From: Dysidea avara
Lineage: Eukaryota > Porifera > Demospongiae > Dictyoceratida > Dysideidae
Direction of reading: 5' to 3'
Length of the DNA stretch: 64,000 bases
Assembly: GCF_963678975.1 (NCBI RefSeq)
Contig: NC_089276.1
Location: forward strand, 21,207,226 to 21,271,225
In this document: positions 50,181 through 62,250 of the stretch, piece after piece
Layout: the number at the start of each line of letters is the position of its first letter
Position numbering within the stretch: the first letter of the stretch is position 1
Made by a program: the position numbers and the translations under genes
Notes under the pieces: generated by a model
Told to the model about the DNA's origin: nothing
The model's input: only the letters and a program-made list of their open reading frames with translations
Databases searched by the model: none

Positions 50181-50756
50181 TTTCTTCTTTGCATATCGTC
50201 TGAGTGAAGTTTTCTGTTAACTCAATAACAGTGTCCATATCAAACTCATCTGTGAAGAACACAAGTGAGGGGTCACTAGCAATGGCATTCAGTTCAACAA
50301 TGTCAGCACCACCCAATCCTGCAGCATAAACCTGATAGATACCAGCTGCATGAAGAGCATCAGCAGCAGCTGTTGTCCTCCTTCGATTATTAGATCTTCC
50401 ATCAGTCACAACAATAGCAATTTGGGTATGTCCATTTCTCACTCCCATTGTACCATCTTGTGCACTAGATAACAGAAGCTGTAAAGCAGCTGCTGTGTTA
50501 GTTCCTCCAGTGGGGTATGGTATACCAGGATTGATAGCAGGTAAAAGAGTTGCTTTACTGGTGTGTTGCTGTAGATTAAATTCGATAGATACACTACCAC
50601 TAAACACTATCACTCCAACTAAGCTATCTTGTAGACCAATGGTCAGAGTATCAGATACACTTTCAACAAATTCTCTTATCAACTGGAATCGAGTTGCTGT
50701 AATACTTCCAGAACCATCCAATACAAAAACCAAATCAATGCCAGAATTTTCACATT
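50181..50756 (-). CDS. vWA domain exon, minus strand
   Basis: 192 codons, phase 1 at both ends; acceptor ATTTTTTGTAG, donor GAAA|GTTAGT on the minus strand. Complete vWA fold: DLVFVLDGSGSI provides the D-x-S-x-S of the MIDAS, GGTNTAAAL the Thr, and IVVTDGRSNN the Asp, so metal-ion-dependent ligand binding should be possible. Further strands VGVIVFSG, VYAAGLGGAD and LVFFTDEFD are typical of collagen/matrilin/SVEP1-type vWA domains. If the donor were not used, the frame would stop four bases later, so a terminal exon is also conceivable. Single vWA in this window, and it lies in the inverted part. Confidence 0.95.
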
Positions 50757-51589
50757 CTACAAAAAATAATTTCAGGGTGTACATACAACCTTGTAATCTA
50801 TTGAACATTTCACAAGCAGTTTAATGTTAAACACTATCCCACCAGGGTCCCATAAGAAGACTGAACCTATTACTACTAGGAGTCAGATTTGTATCAGAGA
50901 TACTTCACTATTGATATTGATACAAACAAACAAAATATTCATGTCACACTTATATTATTTACATACAATGTAAATTTTAATAGGCACTTATAAAGAAAGT
51001 GAAATGACATGACATTGGCTAACACATTAATGGACAATTAGGTTTGTTTGAAGTAATTCTGTAAAAAGACCTGAAAGTTAAGAGGAGTACTTATAAGCAA
51101 TCAGGAGCGTATACTGTATTTAGTGGAATATGCAGTCTATCATTTCAACCATTCATCACAACAGTCGTTATCGTCTAATGATTAGGCAACTTTGTGTGAA
51201 TAGGATCACTAGGTACCCGCTGATTATGCCGGAATAATCATGAGCATAATAGGTACCTGAAAGCATTGAGCATAATGCTATGTAGCATAATAGGAAGAAT
51301 ATTTGAATCATACTACAAATCTTTGATGGTCAAAATACATATCACAGAAAAATATTGATATACCCTAATAGAATGGTCAATAATTCTAATAGAACAATCA
51401 AAGAGCTGATTGTTCTATTAGAGTATATCGGTCTTTTCTGTCAGATGCATTATGAAGAGCAAAGAGGTGCTTCAGCCACTTATTATGTGTCCATAACTAC
51501 AAAAAACATGGGAAATAAGGCATAAAGCTTGAGCATAATTTGAGCATAATAGGTAAAATTTTTGAGCAGTGCAGCATAGCATAATAGGG

Positions 51590-51715
51590 GCCATGGAACT
51601 ATGCATGCATGAAAAAGCTGTTTTCTTTCTTCCTGTTAATATACTCACGGTGTGATCGCCAGCTTTCTTGGCCGCATGACACACTACCATGTATCTTGAT
51701 AGTTAGACACCAATA
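51590..51715 (+). repeat. hairpin end of the dispersed repeat
   Basis: Matches the terminal part of the element at 1611-2465: TTTCTTTCTTCCTGTTAATA, CTCACGGTG, CTTGGCCGCATGACACAC, then TATCTTGATAG. The stem is slightly mismatched here. Confidence 0.72.
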
Positions 51716-51837
51716 CCAAGGGAACTAAGTGATTTAGTAACCCCGATGGCCCGAGGCTGTAGCGTCCGGGTATCACTCTTTTCACCCTATTTCATATCCC
51801 TATATAACTTATACAAAAAATGGTAACCAAAATGGCA

Positions 51838-52080
51838 AAAAAAAAGAAAGTGCAATCCTGATGGGGGATCAAACCCGGGATCCCAGTGTGATAGTCCAGT
51901 CTGCTACCGATTATGCTACCACTGCTAGCTCCCTTGATTCCCTTCTTTTCTATCTTATAAATGTGACTCACGAAGTAACCTGTCTAAAGGTGAAGAAGAA
52001 ACCAAAGCTGAACTCCAACCCTAACGCTAATGCTACTAGACACTTCCCCTAAAGCCAACTACTTGTGGCAACTACAGGAT
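51838..52080 (-). mobile_element. tRNA-derived SINE, second copy
   Basis: On the minus strand an A-box-like GGTAGCATAATCGGTAGC precedes a B-box-like GGGTTTGATCC. It shares CTTTTCTATCTTATAAATG, GGTGAAGAAGAAACCAAAGC and AACGCTAATGCTACTA-like segments with the copy at 17985-18230. Confidence 0.66.
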
Positions 52081-52109
52081 GTATCCCCTAAAGCATATAT
52101 TATCATTAT

Positions 52110-52640
52110 TATTATTATTGTTAATTAGCAAAGCCCTCTAGGGCCAACACGCTAATGAGCATTACAATCACATATTATATTACTTACTAGATCTATTGTG
52201 TCAATGTCAGGAATTTGAAGGGAGTTCCATCGAATAATTGTTTGAGGGAGGAAGGAGTATTTGTACACATCAACTCTTGTTTGCAATTGAGTTAGCTTGA
52301 GAAGATGTTGAGCATGGGTGTAGGACATTGGGGTTGGTGACAGTAAGCAATGATGAGGTATTACTATATAATAAGTTCTTGACAATCTTGAAAAGCAAGG
52401 TGAGTCTAGCAATTGTTCTTCTGTTTTGAATGTAGGCCATTTAAGACTGGTTAACATTTCTGTGATGCTATCATGGTTTTGGTTAGATCTGTTCCAGGGT
52501 TTATTCAAAACAAAGCGAGTGGCACGGTGTTAAATCATTTCTAGTTTACTAATACTATTGTGATGATAGGGGTCCCAGACAAGTATTCAGGATTGGAATC
52601 ATCTCACGTGAGCTCATTGACTGCAATACAAATGCGTTTG
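52110..52640 (-). mobile_element. LINE 3' end fragment
   Basis: Minus-strand translation includes HRATRFVLNKPWN-like residues (in pieces), DSITEMLTSLKWPTF, PHHCLLSPTPMSYTHAQH and VDVYKYSFLPQTIIRWNSL, the conserved tail of a CR1/jockey/RTE-like ORF2. Frames shift upstream. It ends near an ATTATTATTATTG stretch at about 52100-52120. Confidence 0.85.
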
Positions 52641-53842
52641 CTGGATCATTGCTACCCCCTTCAAAAAGGGTGGGATAGTGAAAGACGCCATTCACAATAC
52701 GTTTCTGTAAAATGTCAATATGTGAGAGTGTTTGTTTAGTTGGTGGTAAGCCTTCCTCGCGAAAGGGGATGGTTAATTAGCACTAGGGCCTATTTTGTAG
52801 GTGTGTCTCTTGATGCAGCTGGCAGATACATAGCCAACATTATCAAAGAAATCAGACTTATAATGCACGGCAACTAACTATTAATGTTTTAGGAAGTAGT
52901 CAAAAGAGTAGAACTAGTCTTCTGTGTGATAAATTCAAAGATATTGCTACTTCCGGTAACAATGATCCGGCACAAAAAACCAGATGATTCCAATCCCGGG
53001 TACTTGTCTGTATATCTATGCCTACAGTTGACTACTCGTGGCAACTACTGGACGCATCCCCTAAAGTCGACTACTTGTGGCAAATACTATACGCGTGCCC
53101 TAAAGTCGAAGAGAGAGAGAGAAACAACTACAGTTAAGAAGTCTGGATGCTTTTGAGCTTAATATTACGTAAGGGTTATGAAAGGTGGTGAAAAGAGTAA
53201 AACCCTGTAGGGTCCCGAGCGCAGCAAGGGCGATACTAAGGGCCAGAGGGGTTACTAAATCACTTAGTTCCTGTTGGTCGCAGTGTCTAACTTATTTAGA
53301 CTATGGTTTAAAAGTACGTACCTTTATAGCCAGAGCATGAATGTGGGGTGAAAGAGCAATGCAGAACAATGAAACAGTTTCTTCCTGAAGTCCTTACAGC
53401 GCCCACAAAAATAATTATTCGACCAGTAACCAAAGTAACAGCTAGAGTATATATGGCTAGAGCTACAGTACATATGCTGGTTTAGCCTATTATTTGTCCA
53501 GAATTATTTGTGGAACATGGAGAAGAAGAGTATTATACTATTATCAAGTACTGCAGTGTGCCTTTTGTGTTATAATTATTTATCATGTACAAAATTGCTT
53601 GAGGGCGGGTTACTAAATGAACATGTGTAGGTGACTAAATGAGCGTGTCAGGTGACTACATTGTAAGTGATTTAGTAACCCTGTAAATGAGTCGTATCAT
53701 AGTCTAATTACTGATAAAATCAAAAATAGTCAAAGTATTAAAAATTTGCTTTAACTCTTTTTCTTCTTTCTGTGGTAAAGCAAAAAAAAAGACAGGTTAA
53801 AAAGGCTCCCATTTTGGTGTATACAAATACAGAAAGAAGTGA

Positions 53843-54040
53843 TATCTAATCCAAAACAGCCAAGCTGTAAAAATAGGTGCAGCTCCCAAAAAGGCCATGG
53901 TGAAAAAAGATGTGAAATCCAAGGTGGCAGCCAAGAAATGGCTGTGATGGTAGGTTAATGGTAAAAATTTTAATAACGACAATTCGAGTGTATTTTGTGC
54001 CAAGACCAATTTTTACAGCTTGGCTGTTTTGGATTAGATA
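53843..54040. mobile_element. complete 198-bp MITE
   Basis: Ends TATCTAATCCAAAACAGCC and GGCTGTTTTGGATTAGATA are exact inverses and continue through AAGCTGTAAAAA. Partial relatives occur at about 47772-47880, 49865-49965, 58897-58990 and, inverted, 61715-61803, making this the most frequent small element in the right half. Confidence 0.87.
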
Positions 54041-54142
54041 CATACAACAGCCATGTAAGATATTCTAATAGAACAGTCACAAGTTACATTGTAGCTAGCT
54101 ATGCTAAAATCTAAACAAACTAGTATTTTTAAAAATATATTT

Positions 54143-54375
54143 AATTTAAAAATGAAGTAGGGATCTATGCAATAAAAAGTAGTGAAACAAGAGATGGATG
54201 ATGCATGCTATTACAGCGTAACTCGATGGGGAAGTCCCTACTTTGGCACATTAGCTATAAAATTATTTTATTCAGTGCCAAAGTAGTGAATTTCCCATCA
54301 AGCTATGCTGTAATACCATCATTCATCTCTTGTTTCACTACTTTTATTGCATAGATCCCTACTTCATTTTTAAAT
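54143..54375. mobile_element. foldback element, 233 bp
   Basis: Nearly perfect palindrome: AATTTAAAAATGAAGTAGGG at the left, CCCTACTTCATTTTTAAATT at the right, with the arms extending through AGTAGTGAAACAAGAGATG and TACAGC..AACT segments to a short AT-rich centre. Confidence 0.88.
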
Positions 54376-54419
54376 TAATAATTAAAAAAAAATACTAGTT
54401 AAATTGGCTTGGTACATAC

Positions 54420-54611
54420 CTATTGTACAAGTAGTGTCAGTACCACTCCAGCTCCCTTCATCTCCACATGTTCTACTGGTACTACCTCCTAGTTCATAAC
54501 CATCATCACATGTGAAGGTACAAGTGTCTCCAAGATTAGCTTCTCCATCTCCTCCCAGTGAACAATCAATATCTCCATTATCAGGAGCAGTAAGTGGTGG
54601 ACATGTTACTA
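54420..54611 (-). CDS. sushi B3, minus strand
   Basis: 64 codons, phase 1 at both ends; acceptor TTGATCTACAG as in B1 and B2, donor ATAG|GTATGT. Same protein as B1 apart from GEANLGD (for GEANPGD) and a last codon ATA for AGA. Its upstream intron (54612-54837) matches the A-B introns of copies 1 and 2. It is the missing partner of A3. Confidence 0.95.
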
Positions 54612-54837
54612 CTGTAGATCAAAATAGGTATCAATGTGAATGTGAACACAGCTACCCATATGTAGTTGGACATTATCTTATCACATAAAATCATAACACA
54701 TTTAATTTTCTCATTTAAAAACATATGTTTTGTAAAGGCAAGACAGTTAGCTATGCAATATATATATATCAGTTTTCTAATAATAGCCATTGTGTAAGAA
54801 GCTTCTCATTATAACAATAGACTCTTGGTGATCATTA

Positions 54838-57800
54838 ATGATGAAACAGCAAAAACATGATCTAACAATAACATTCTCTTTAGAGTAATTACTTTAGTAC
54901 TGTGCAATCACTCTAGCAGGAAACCCAGCTTTAACAGTCCTTCTTCTTGAATCTATGCATTCATACTATAGTAAGTCTTGGTGTTATTGCAAGTTACTGC
55001 GAAATACTTGTTATTATGCTTGAGAGTTTGTTTGATAAATGGATGAGTGACTACATGTTATGTAGTATAATCAATAGCCACAGTAGAATACATACAAAAA
55101 GCAGCATACAGAAACTGCAGTAGCAGCAGTAGTAAATCTGTAGAAACACCGAACAACTCACTATTATATACAACACAATCATACTAGACTGTATACTTTC
55201 ACACATGTGATTGCGATTAGCAGTTAAAACTGGCTATAGGTCTTAGCTTGCTCATTTTGAAACACTGATAGTGGTATAGGTAAAGTAATCGCGAGTCTTA
55301 CTGTGAAGTCAGTACTGTCCGTGCACTCATGCTCATCCTCACTTTTTCAAGTTGCAGATGCATTTCTTTCTAGTTTTACTTTAGCTCAAAAAAGTATGTA
55401 ATATAGCTACTACTCACTCAAGAGTGGGGTGTTATGTTAAAGCAGTATTGTATATAAATATGTGCAACTTAGAAACAATTGAAATTGTATTATTATACAG
55501 TATGGTACTACTGTATATTAAGGATCATGGAGATTTTGGCATTCTTGCATATAAGTATCACTCAGAAACCAGCCTCACGACAGCTTGGCAACATTGGTTG
55601 GGCATGGCCAAACCCACAAATGTGTTCAGACTGACCCCAAACCCTTCCAACAAGTTTTTGTGAAATTTTCATTTTTTTTAAAAATTATATAACTGATAGG
55701 CTACATGATTGATTTCCTCACTGTTCAATGTTGTTTCATCCCAAGATGTGCCTTTTGCCAACCACAGCATGTACAATACACACATCACAGGACTTATCTT
55801 TGTTCTCCTTTGTATCCCAGTTCTTTTCACTGACAAAGCAAGACGTCAATTTGCAATAGCATGATATGGCTTCCCTGTGGCTATGATGACTAACTATCAT
55901 GCTAAATATCTGTACTTCCTTAGCAAGTGGATTGATTGCAGAGACACTTCTCATACTGTTGTTTGTTTGTAACACTGCATAATGTGTGGAACATACTGTC
56001 AATTTCATGGGAAATTGCATATTGTGTAAAAGAAGAAATTTTATGGTGGGATTTTCAATGGAGATGAAATTCACAGTAGCTGAAAATCAAGTGTAATGGA
56101 CACTTTACTTTTCAGTAATTGATTGGGCACTTGTTCAGACACAAAATTAATTTTAAGGCATCCCTGGTGCCACACTTTAGACCTTAGGGAATTATGCTCC
56201 AAATTCATTATTCTATTCTAAATTTCTCGGAAAAAGTTATCATTATGCTCTTATTATTCCCAAATGTATCCATTATTCTCAAAATTATTCCCAATTTTTA
56301 TAAAAAATGTTCAACTTTTGCAATTTATGATGTTTAGCAGGATTTTGGTATAGTAATTATGTTGTTCTATTAGACAGGAAAGTTAGCTTTTAGCTGCTAA
56401 GATGCTTAGTTGCTGTTACAATACATACAGTAAAGATTACTCCGCTGACTGTTCTAGTAGAGTATAGTTGACTGCTCTATTAGAGTATCTAGATCTCAAC
56501 TTATGTGAAATTGCATATTATGCCAATTTATGATCTTCAATCACTTCAAAATTCCAGAATAATTCCCTATTCTTTTACCCCATCATTATGCTCAAAAGTA
56601 TGCAGGCATTACTCCCAGATCTCCAGTGCCATTCTTTTTTTTGATGCAGGTTCAGTAGTCATAATTGTGTTATAAAAATTAAACATCTAAAAAGGAAAAA
56701 TTAAGAATTTTTAAGTTAGATTTGGGATCAAAAGTGAAAAAGTTGTAATAGCTAAAAAGTAGTGAAACAAGTGAGGTTGCTATAGCTGCAGATTTACTAA
56801 TGGACATTTAATACCTAATTCATACAATGTTATTGACTGAAGAATGTCCATTACACCTCCAAACTCTCCACTTGCAGTCAAAATCAGAGACTTTATTTTC
56901 CTATATACTTCAATTCTTGCTGCTAAATTAGACCAATGATTCATGTGAAAGAGCATGCACATTGGTTATAGATTACAGCTCCATTGGGCACTTGTCGTAA
57001 TATTAACATGAATTAAACTTGCAAATAATGAGGTGCAATATATCACACCATCTGTGTTATTTAGTTACAATTATATGTCACTTAAATGATTCTGATAGTA
57101 GTAGTAGTAGTAGTATAAGTTTCATGGTGAAAAGGTTTTGTGGTTCATTTGAGAATTGACTAATATGTAGCTGTGAGATACGTGTACTGCTGTGTGCATA
57201 TGCAATCATAGGAAATTCATTCAATCTTGCAAAATCTATCATCTGTTGTAGTTATATTGAAATTAGTTTTATGGTATTCAATGTGTCTGTCATCAGTTTT
57301 GAAGCAATAAACCAATGTACCATAACCCAGAAAATTTTGCTTGAGATATTTCTATTATATTTTTGCAGGCTGCCTATACTATCAGCAAAATATTTTATCA
57401 GAAACTTTAGCAACTATTAAAATGCATTTCTATCACTTTGATGCTGTATTTTAAGTCAGTATGCTGCTCTCTGCACTATAGAATATTGTTGATCCCTAAA
57501 GCTCACATGTGTCCTTACAGTCTTGTGCACCATGGCCTGGCATAAACAGGAAGATTCATTCTACACATTCTATGCTTTGTTACAGGCACTGTGTGCCGTA
57601 TATAGTGAAGAACTGGGTGGTGGTTGTGTGCATGTTCATAATAGCAACTGAGCTACAAGAGTAGGATTAATGGTGTGATAGAGAGAGCTATGCAATGATT
57701 AAGATACCTCTGACTCATCCTCTACTGGAGGACCTAGTATGTATTTTTTTCCAATCTAAAGTACACTCATTCCTTCACTCCAACTGTGTAATATAATATT

Positions 57801-57991
57801 ATGGCCTCCAAAAGTGCTAAATCTATGACTATTTTCATTAGTAGACTACATTTCTGTGTACAGTGTCATGTAAGATGACCAAAGCAACCACGAAATACTC
57901 TTGCTAGTTGATATCACCCAATCTACATAATTAAATACCTTAAAGATTTAATTACATTCTAAACTAGCTCTTTTTATTTCTACTACTATAG
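54838..57991. other. intron sequence right of the inversion
   Basis: About 55520-56120 is an inverted, diverged copy of the dispersed repeat (28554 family). About 56455-56495 has two close CTATTAGAGTATC-type motifs. About 57095-57115 is a TAG trinucleotide repeat. No exon recognised; minus ORFs at 55736-56074 and 56780-56962 have no motif. Confidence 0.6.
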
Positions 57992-58195
57992 TGATAACGA
58001 TAACATGTCCCCCACTTGTTGATGCTCCTCGTAATGGAGATATTGATTGTTCACTGGGAGATGACGGAGAAGCTAATCCTGGAGACTCTTGCACTTACAC
58101 ATGTGATAATGGTTTTGGACTGCAAGATGGTAGTACCACTAGGACATGTCAGAATGATGGTACCTGGAGTGGAACAGAGCCTAGGTGTAGACGAG
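57992..58195 (+). CDS. sushi exon after the inverted segment
   Basis: 68 codons, phase 1 at both ends, TACTACTATAG to ACGAG|GTATAG. ITCPPLVDAPRNGDIDC, CTYTCDNGFGLQDG, TRTCQNDGTWSGTEPRC. Six cysteines. Confidence 0.95.
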
Positions 58196-60108
58196 GTATA
58201 GTTGTACTCATTATATGTAGGGATGCAGTTAAATATCATCACAGTAATAAGTATTTTTCTCCTAGAAAGTACATAAATTTTATTAGTATGTACTGTGCAT
58301 ACTCAGATAATAAAATGGAGGTTTCCATATTTTTTGATTATGTACATATTCAAAACATGAGACAGGCATACAGACAAATAAAATACATTGATTTTCCCAC
58401 TGTTATGGGGTAAACAGCTTATGGAACAGTTTGAAACATTGTAACAGTACCTTTAACAGTACCTTTTAAATTAGCAACTACAGAGCTACAAAATGAATAG
58501 CAAAGACGTATTAAATCATGGGGTTGAGATACTAGAGCAATCACCACTGGGTAGAAAATTGTTGAATAATGCTAGTTACAACCAAAATTTCATTTATTGT
58601 AAAAGCTGTTCAGTTCAATGAACTTCATACTTAACTCCCAAATCATTAACCACTGAACAATTGCTGTTTCTACGTTATAAATGAGAATTCTGGCTTAGTA
58701 TTAAAAGTTTGTAGATTTATCAATTGAAATTGTGTGCTTGAGTACTTGGAGTATTGCAATAGTGTTAATTGAAATATGCAACTTCTCTATTAAATAATCA
58801 TCATTGTATTTAATTAATTAAATAAGAAAATGTGGGTGAAAACAAAGTCCTAAAGTCTTTAGCGTTTTTAAAAGACAAAAAGAAGTAAAACCCATACCAA
58901 AACAGTCTACAGTAGCTATGAAGAAAGGGAAAATACCTGGGTTAAAAATTTCGTGAACACAAAGGAGGAAGCCAAGAAACAGTTGCAATAATGTTAACGA
59001 TAATTTATCAAACAGTATGGTAGTACTGTTTAAGTGGGATCCCCCAAATGTGACACATGCCGCCAATATTGCTGCCTTTTAAAATCATCCTAGAGAAATA
59101 TTACATGACAAAAATCACCTTTGCGGAATAATATTAGTCCATCTAACATGAAATTCAGCATTGAAAACAAGAAAACACTTACTGGTGACCGGATAAAGAT
59201 TTTTTTTAAATCGCCAAAACTCAAAATTTAGTCTGCCTCACTTCCTGACCACATTTGCAAGCCTAGAGGCAAAACAAAGTAGCACATGACCACCATTTTA
59301 CACCACAATAACAAACTGACCAGTGGGATGTGCCTTTTGGGGTTCTGACGAGTGTGTTCTCTCTGCACCTTATCTTTCCTTTTATCTTCAATCAGGTTGG
59401 TTGTCTTCTTCTTCAAGCATCAAAACCATACCGAGCCATTAATTTTTCATATCAATACTTTCCCTGAGCAGCGTATTTAGATGCCACAAAATTTGTTTTA
59501 GAAAGCACTTACACTGCTGAAAGAGTGGGGTGCTTATAGTTAAGGCTGCTGATACAGCAGCTAGGTTGTCACTTCAACTTTTGCCCTCGCTTTTGCCAAC
59601 TCCTGGACTGCACTTGACAAAGAGATTTATTACTTAATAGATGGACTGATACTCGATGGCTTGTTCCTCCAAACAAACTGACTTAGCCACTTGCTGCCGA
59701 ACGAGATTAGCGAGTGATTGGATAGTCTATTAAAATTAATACTCGACTAGCTAGTTTTTCTGACGAGAAGATTTTATTACTTCATCCTGTTACTCAAGAC
59801 AGCTGAAAGGGCCTGTTTGTTCGAACAACTTCCAGCTCGGGTGAATAGAGTGACCATCCCTCAAACTGAATACTAGTAGCTGCTCAGTCATACTGAGACA
59901 AGTCATAGATCTGAGTACCACTGCTACTACAATCAGAGGTGAGTTATGCATGGTACTACGGCCCTATGCACTTCCAATTTTGTCACAGTACATACTTAAA
60001 TAAGCCGGTCAGGAGCTTAATAGCTAGCTATATAGTTTAAATTTTATGTGTGAATACTGTGATCAGAGTGAACATAACATAACATGAAATGATACTTCTT
60101 GCTATTAG
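58196..60108 (+). other. intron
   Basis: Contains a partial MITE of the 53843 family near 58897-58990. About 59170-59420 and 59560-59940 look repeat-like but unclassified. The last 110 bp before the next exon are duplicated before 62050. Confidence 0.55.
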
Positions 60109-60309
60109 GTCGTGTATGTCCCACTCTAATGGCTCCTGATAATGGAATGATTGACTGTTCACTGGGAGATGATGGAGCTGCTACTAATGGAGACACTTGC
60201 ACCGTTACATGCAATGATGGGTTTACTCTACGTGGTGATGCTACAAGAACATGTCAAATTACACGTCGTCGGATAAGATGGGTTGGTGATGAAGCCCGCT
60301 GTGTATCAG
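60109..60309 (+). CDS. sushi exon, copy 1 of a second duplicated pair
   Basis: 67 codons, phase 1 at both ends, TTGCTATTAG to ATCAG|GTATGC. RVCPTLMAPDNGMIDC, CTVTCNDGFTLRG, ATRTCQITRRRIRW, EARC. Six cysteines; basic insertion RRRIRW before the Trp loop. Confidence 0.95.
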
Positions 60310-62049
60310 GTATGCCAGAGTAATGGTTTAATTGATGTATCTTTTAACTAAGAAGGCATCACCTGAATTGTCACTATTAAATTTGTCATCGATTAATTAA
60401 TTAAGTAATAATTTTGGTAAAACTTTGCATACATGGTAGACAATCGCCAACTCTTAATTTACAGAAATCAAAATGAAACTGTTGCCAATGTTCATAAAGT
60501 TTTTTTCTTGAATAGAAAAGATTAGGTGACTGTACTACGTATGTCTCTTGGGAGGCTGTTCTAATCATTGACTACTCTTTGAGAAAAGCTATATTTCCTG
60601 GTGTTTAGATGACTATACTGTTTATATAGTTTAAATCCATTGTTTCTTGTAGACATGCAGTTAAGAAATTTTTAAAGGAAAATCCACTTATGCCTCAAGC
60701 CATCTTATACACCATTATCATATCGATTCTGCTTCTTTTGTATATATAACAAACTTGGTAGATTAAGAGTGCTCAACCTTTCACTATATAGGGCATTCTT
60801 GAGTTGCAAGACTAGTTGTGTTGCTCGTCTCTGTACCTGCTCTAATAGATGTATATCACCCAACTAGTAAGGGTTCCAAATCACTGACTAGGTGAGAACG
60901 AATTAAACTCGTATACAATGTTCGCAGCATGGACACTCAAATGATCTCTTTAAAATTCCAGTAAGAGCATTAGCCTTATGAACAATATTTGAGATATGTT
61001 TATGAAACTTTTAATCAGGTGTAAGGAAAACACCTAAATCTTATTCCCCATATGTCCGTGTAATAGGAACAACACTATCTCCAGTAGGTCATTGTATATT
61101 ATTTGCAAGTGTCAGAGGAAAGCCCTATAGACATAGTGAAGCATTAAAGAACAACTGCAACACCACATTTGGAAGGTCATTAACAAAACAGGTAAGAATA
61201 GGTCCCAGTACACTACCTTTTGGTACACCACTAGTAATATTTATTCACTCTAAATGGGATCCCCAGATATTGACTCTTGGCTTTCTGTTATCTAAGAAAT
61301 GTTTTATCCAATCTGCCAACCTTCCTTCTAAACCGTTATGATTCAATTTACGTAAATATTAATCTACCATGAGGAACTCGATCAAAAGCTTTTTGAAAGT
61401 TAAAATAAATTATGTCAACCAACCCACCTGATTTCATAACACTAGTCCAGCCTTCCATCACATTTAGCAGTTGGGTGACACAAGAATGTCCAGGCCGAAA
61501 TCCATGCTGGCTTATACTTAAAAAGTTGTTATTTGTAAAATGTATCATTTCTGCGTCTTTAACACACAATGGATGTTAAACTAACTGGTTGATAACTTGT
61601 GGGAAGATATCCAGACCTTTTCTTGAATATTGGTGTCACGTAAGCTTCTTTCCATGCAGTACATAATCGACCTTCCTCCAATGATTTCTTAAACATTAAC
61701 TTACCATCACAGCCATTTCTTGGCTGCCACCTTTGATTTCACATCTTTTTTCTCCTTGGATTTTTTGTGGCCACACCCTTTTTCACAGCTTGGCTGTTTT
61801 GATATAGGTAAAACTATAATTATTAATATGAATTCAAACAACTAGCTTACAATGTCAGATAACAAATATAAGTTGACCACATTTTAGCTTTCTATATTTT
61901 GATGCAGAGAGAATAAGTGAATAACCATAACTGACTGACTGCATTAGCTTTACTGAGACAGTCACAATGCTATGTGTATGTATATATGAATACTGTGATT
62001 ATCTGAGTATAAAGTGAACATAACATGAAATGATGCTTCTTGCTATTAG
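60310..62049 (+). other. intron carrying a LINE insertion
   Basis: Apart from the LINE fragment at about 60480-61740, the intron ends repeat the flanks of the two duplicated sushi exons. About 61715-61803 is an inverted MITE of the 53843 family. Confidence 0.7.
60480..61740 (-). mobile_element. LINE reverse transcriptase fragment, degenerate
   Basis: Minus-strand translation in several frames gives WKEAYVTPIFKK, SQHGFRPGHSCVTQLL, DIIYFNFQKAFDRVPHG and GVPKGSVLGP, all typical of CR1/jockey-type reverse transcriptases, followed by DLGVFL and the C-terminal LLEQVQRRATQLV region. The Y-A-D-D box is not clearly readable, and stops and frameshifts abound. Longest open part is 61348-61569. 5' truncated. 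Confidence 0.9.
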
Positions 62050-62250
62050 GTCGTGTATGTCCAACTCTAATGGCTCCTGATAATGGAATGATTGACTGTT
62101 CACTGGGAGATGATGGAGCTGCTACTAATGGAGACACTTGCACTATTACATGTAATGATGGATTTACTCTACGTGGTGATGCTACAAGAACATGTCGAAT
62201 TAATCGTCGTAGGATGGATTGGAATGGTGATGAAGCCCGCTGTGTATCAG
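62050..62250 (+). CDS. sushi exon, copy 2 of the second duplicated pair
   Basis: 67 codons, phase 1 at both ends. Nearly the same protein as 60109-60309 (CTITCNDG, TCRINRRRMDWNGDEARC). The flanks (GAACATAACATGAAATGATG, CTTCTTGCTATTAG) are shared with the first copy. Confidence 0.95.

Larger units (their letters stand above)
50757..54419. other. intron between vWA and sushi B3, minus strand
   Basis: 3.7 kb with several nested repeats: remains of the hairpin-ended repeat (about 51590-51715), a SINE (51838-52080), a LINE tail (52110-52640), MITEs at 53843-54040 and 54143-54375, and dispersed CTATTAGAGTAT motifs near 51410 and 54065. About 52640-53840 is otherwise unrecognised. No further exon seen. 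Confidence 0.6.
47027..54837 (-). other. inverted segment of the gene, about 7.8 kb
   Basis: In A1 and A2 the intron runs ATTCAATATGT then AATGATCACC (AACGATCACC in A2). After A3 it stops at ATATGT (47026). Reading the minus strand from 54837 downward gives TAATGATCACCAAGAGTCTA and then the whole remaining intron and exon B3. Re-inverting 47027-54837 rebuilds the A3-B3 intron and puts the sushi, vWA and sushi exons in the gene's orientation. The left joint coincides with the terminus of the TIR element at 47023-47652. Real inversion or assembly error cannot be told apart from sequence alone. Confidence 0.85.
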
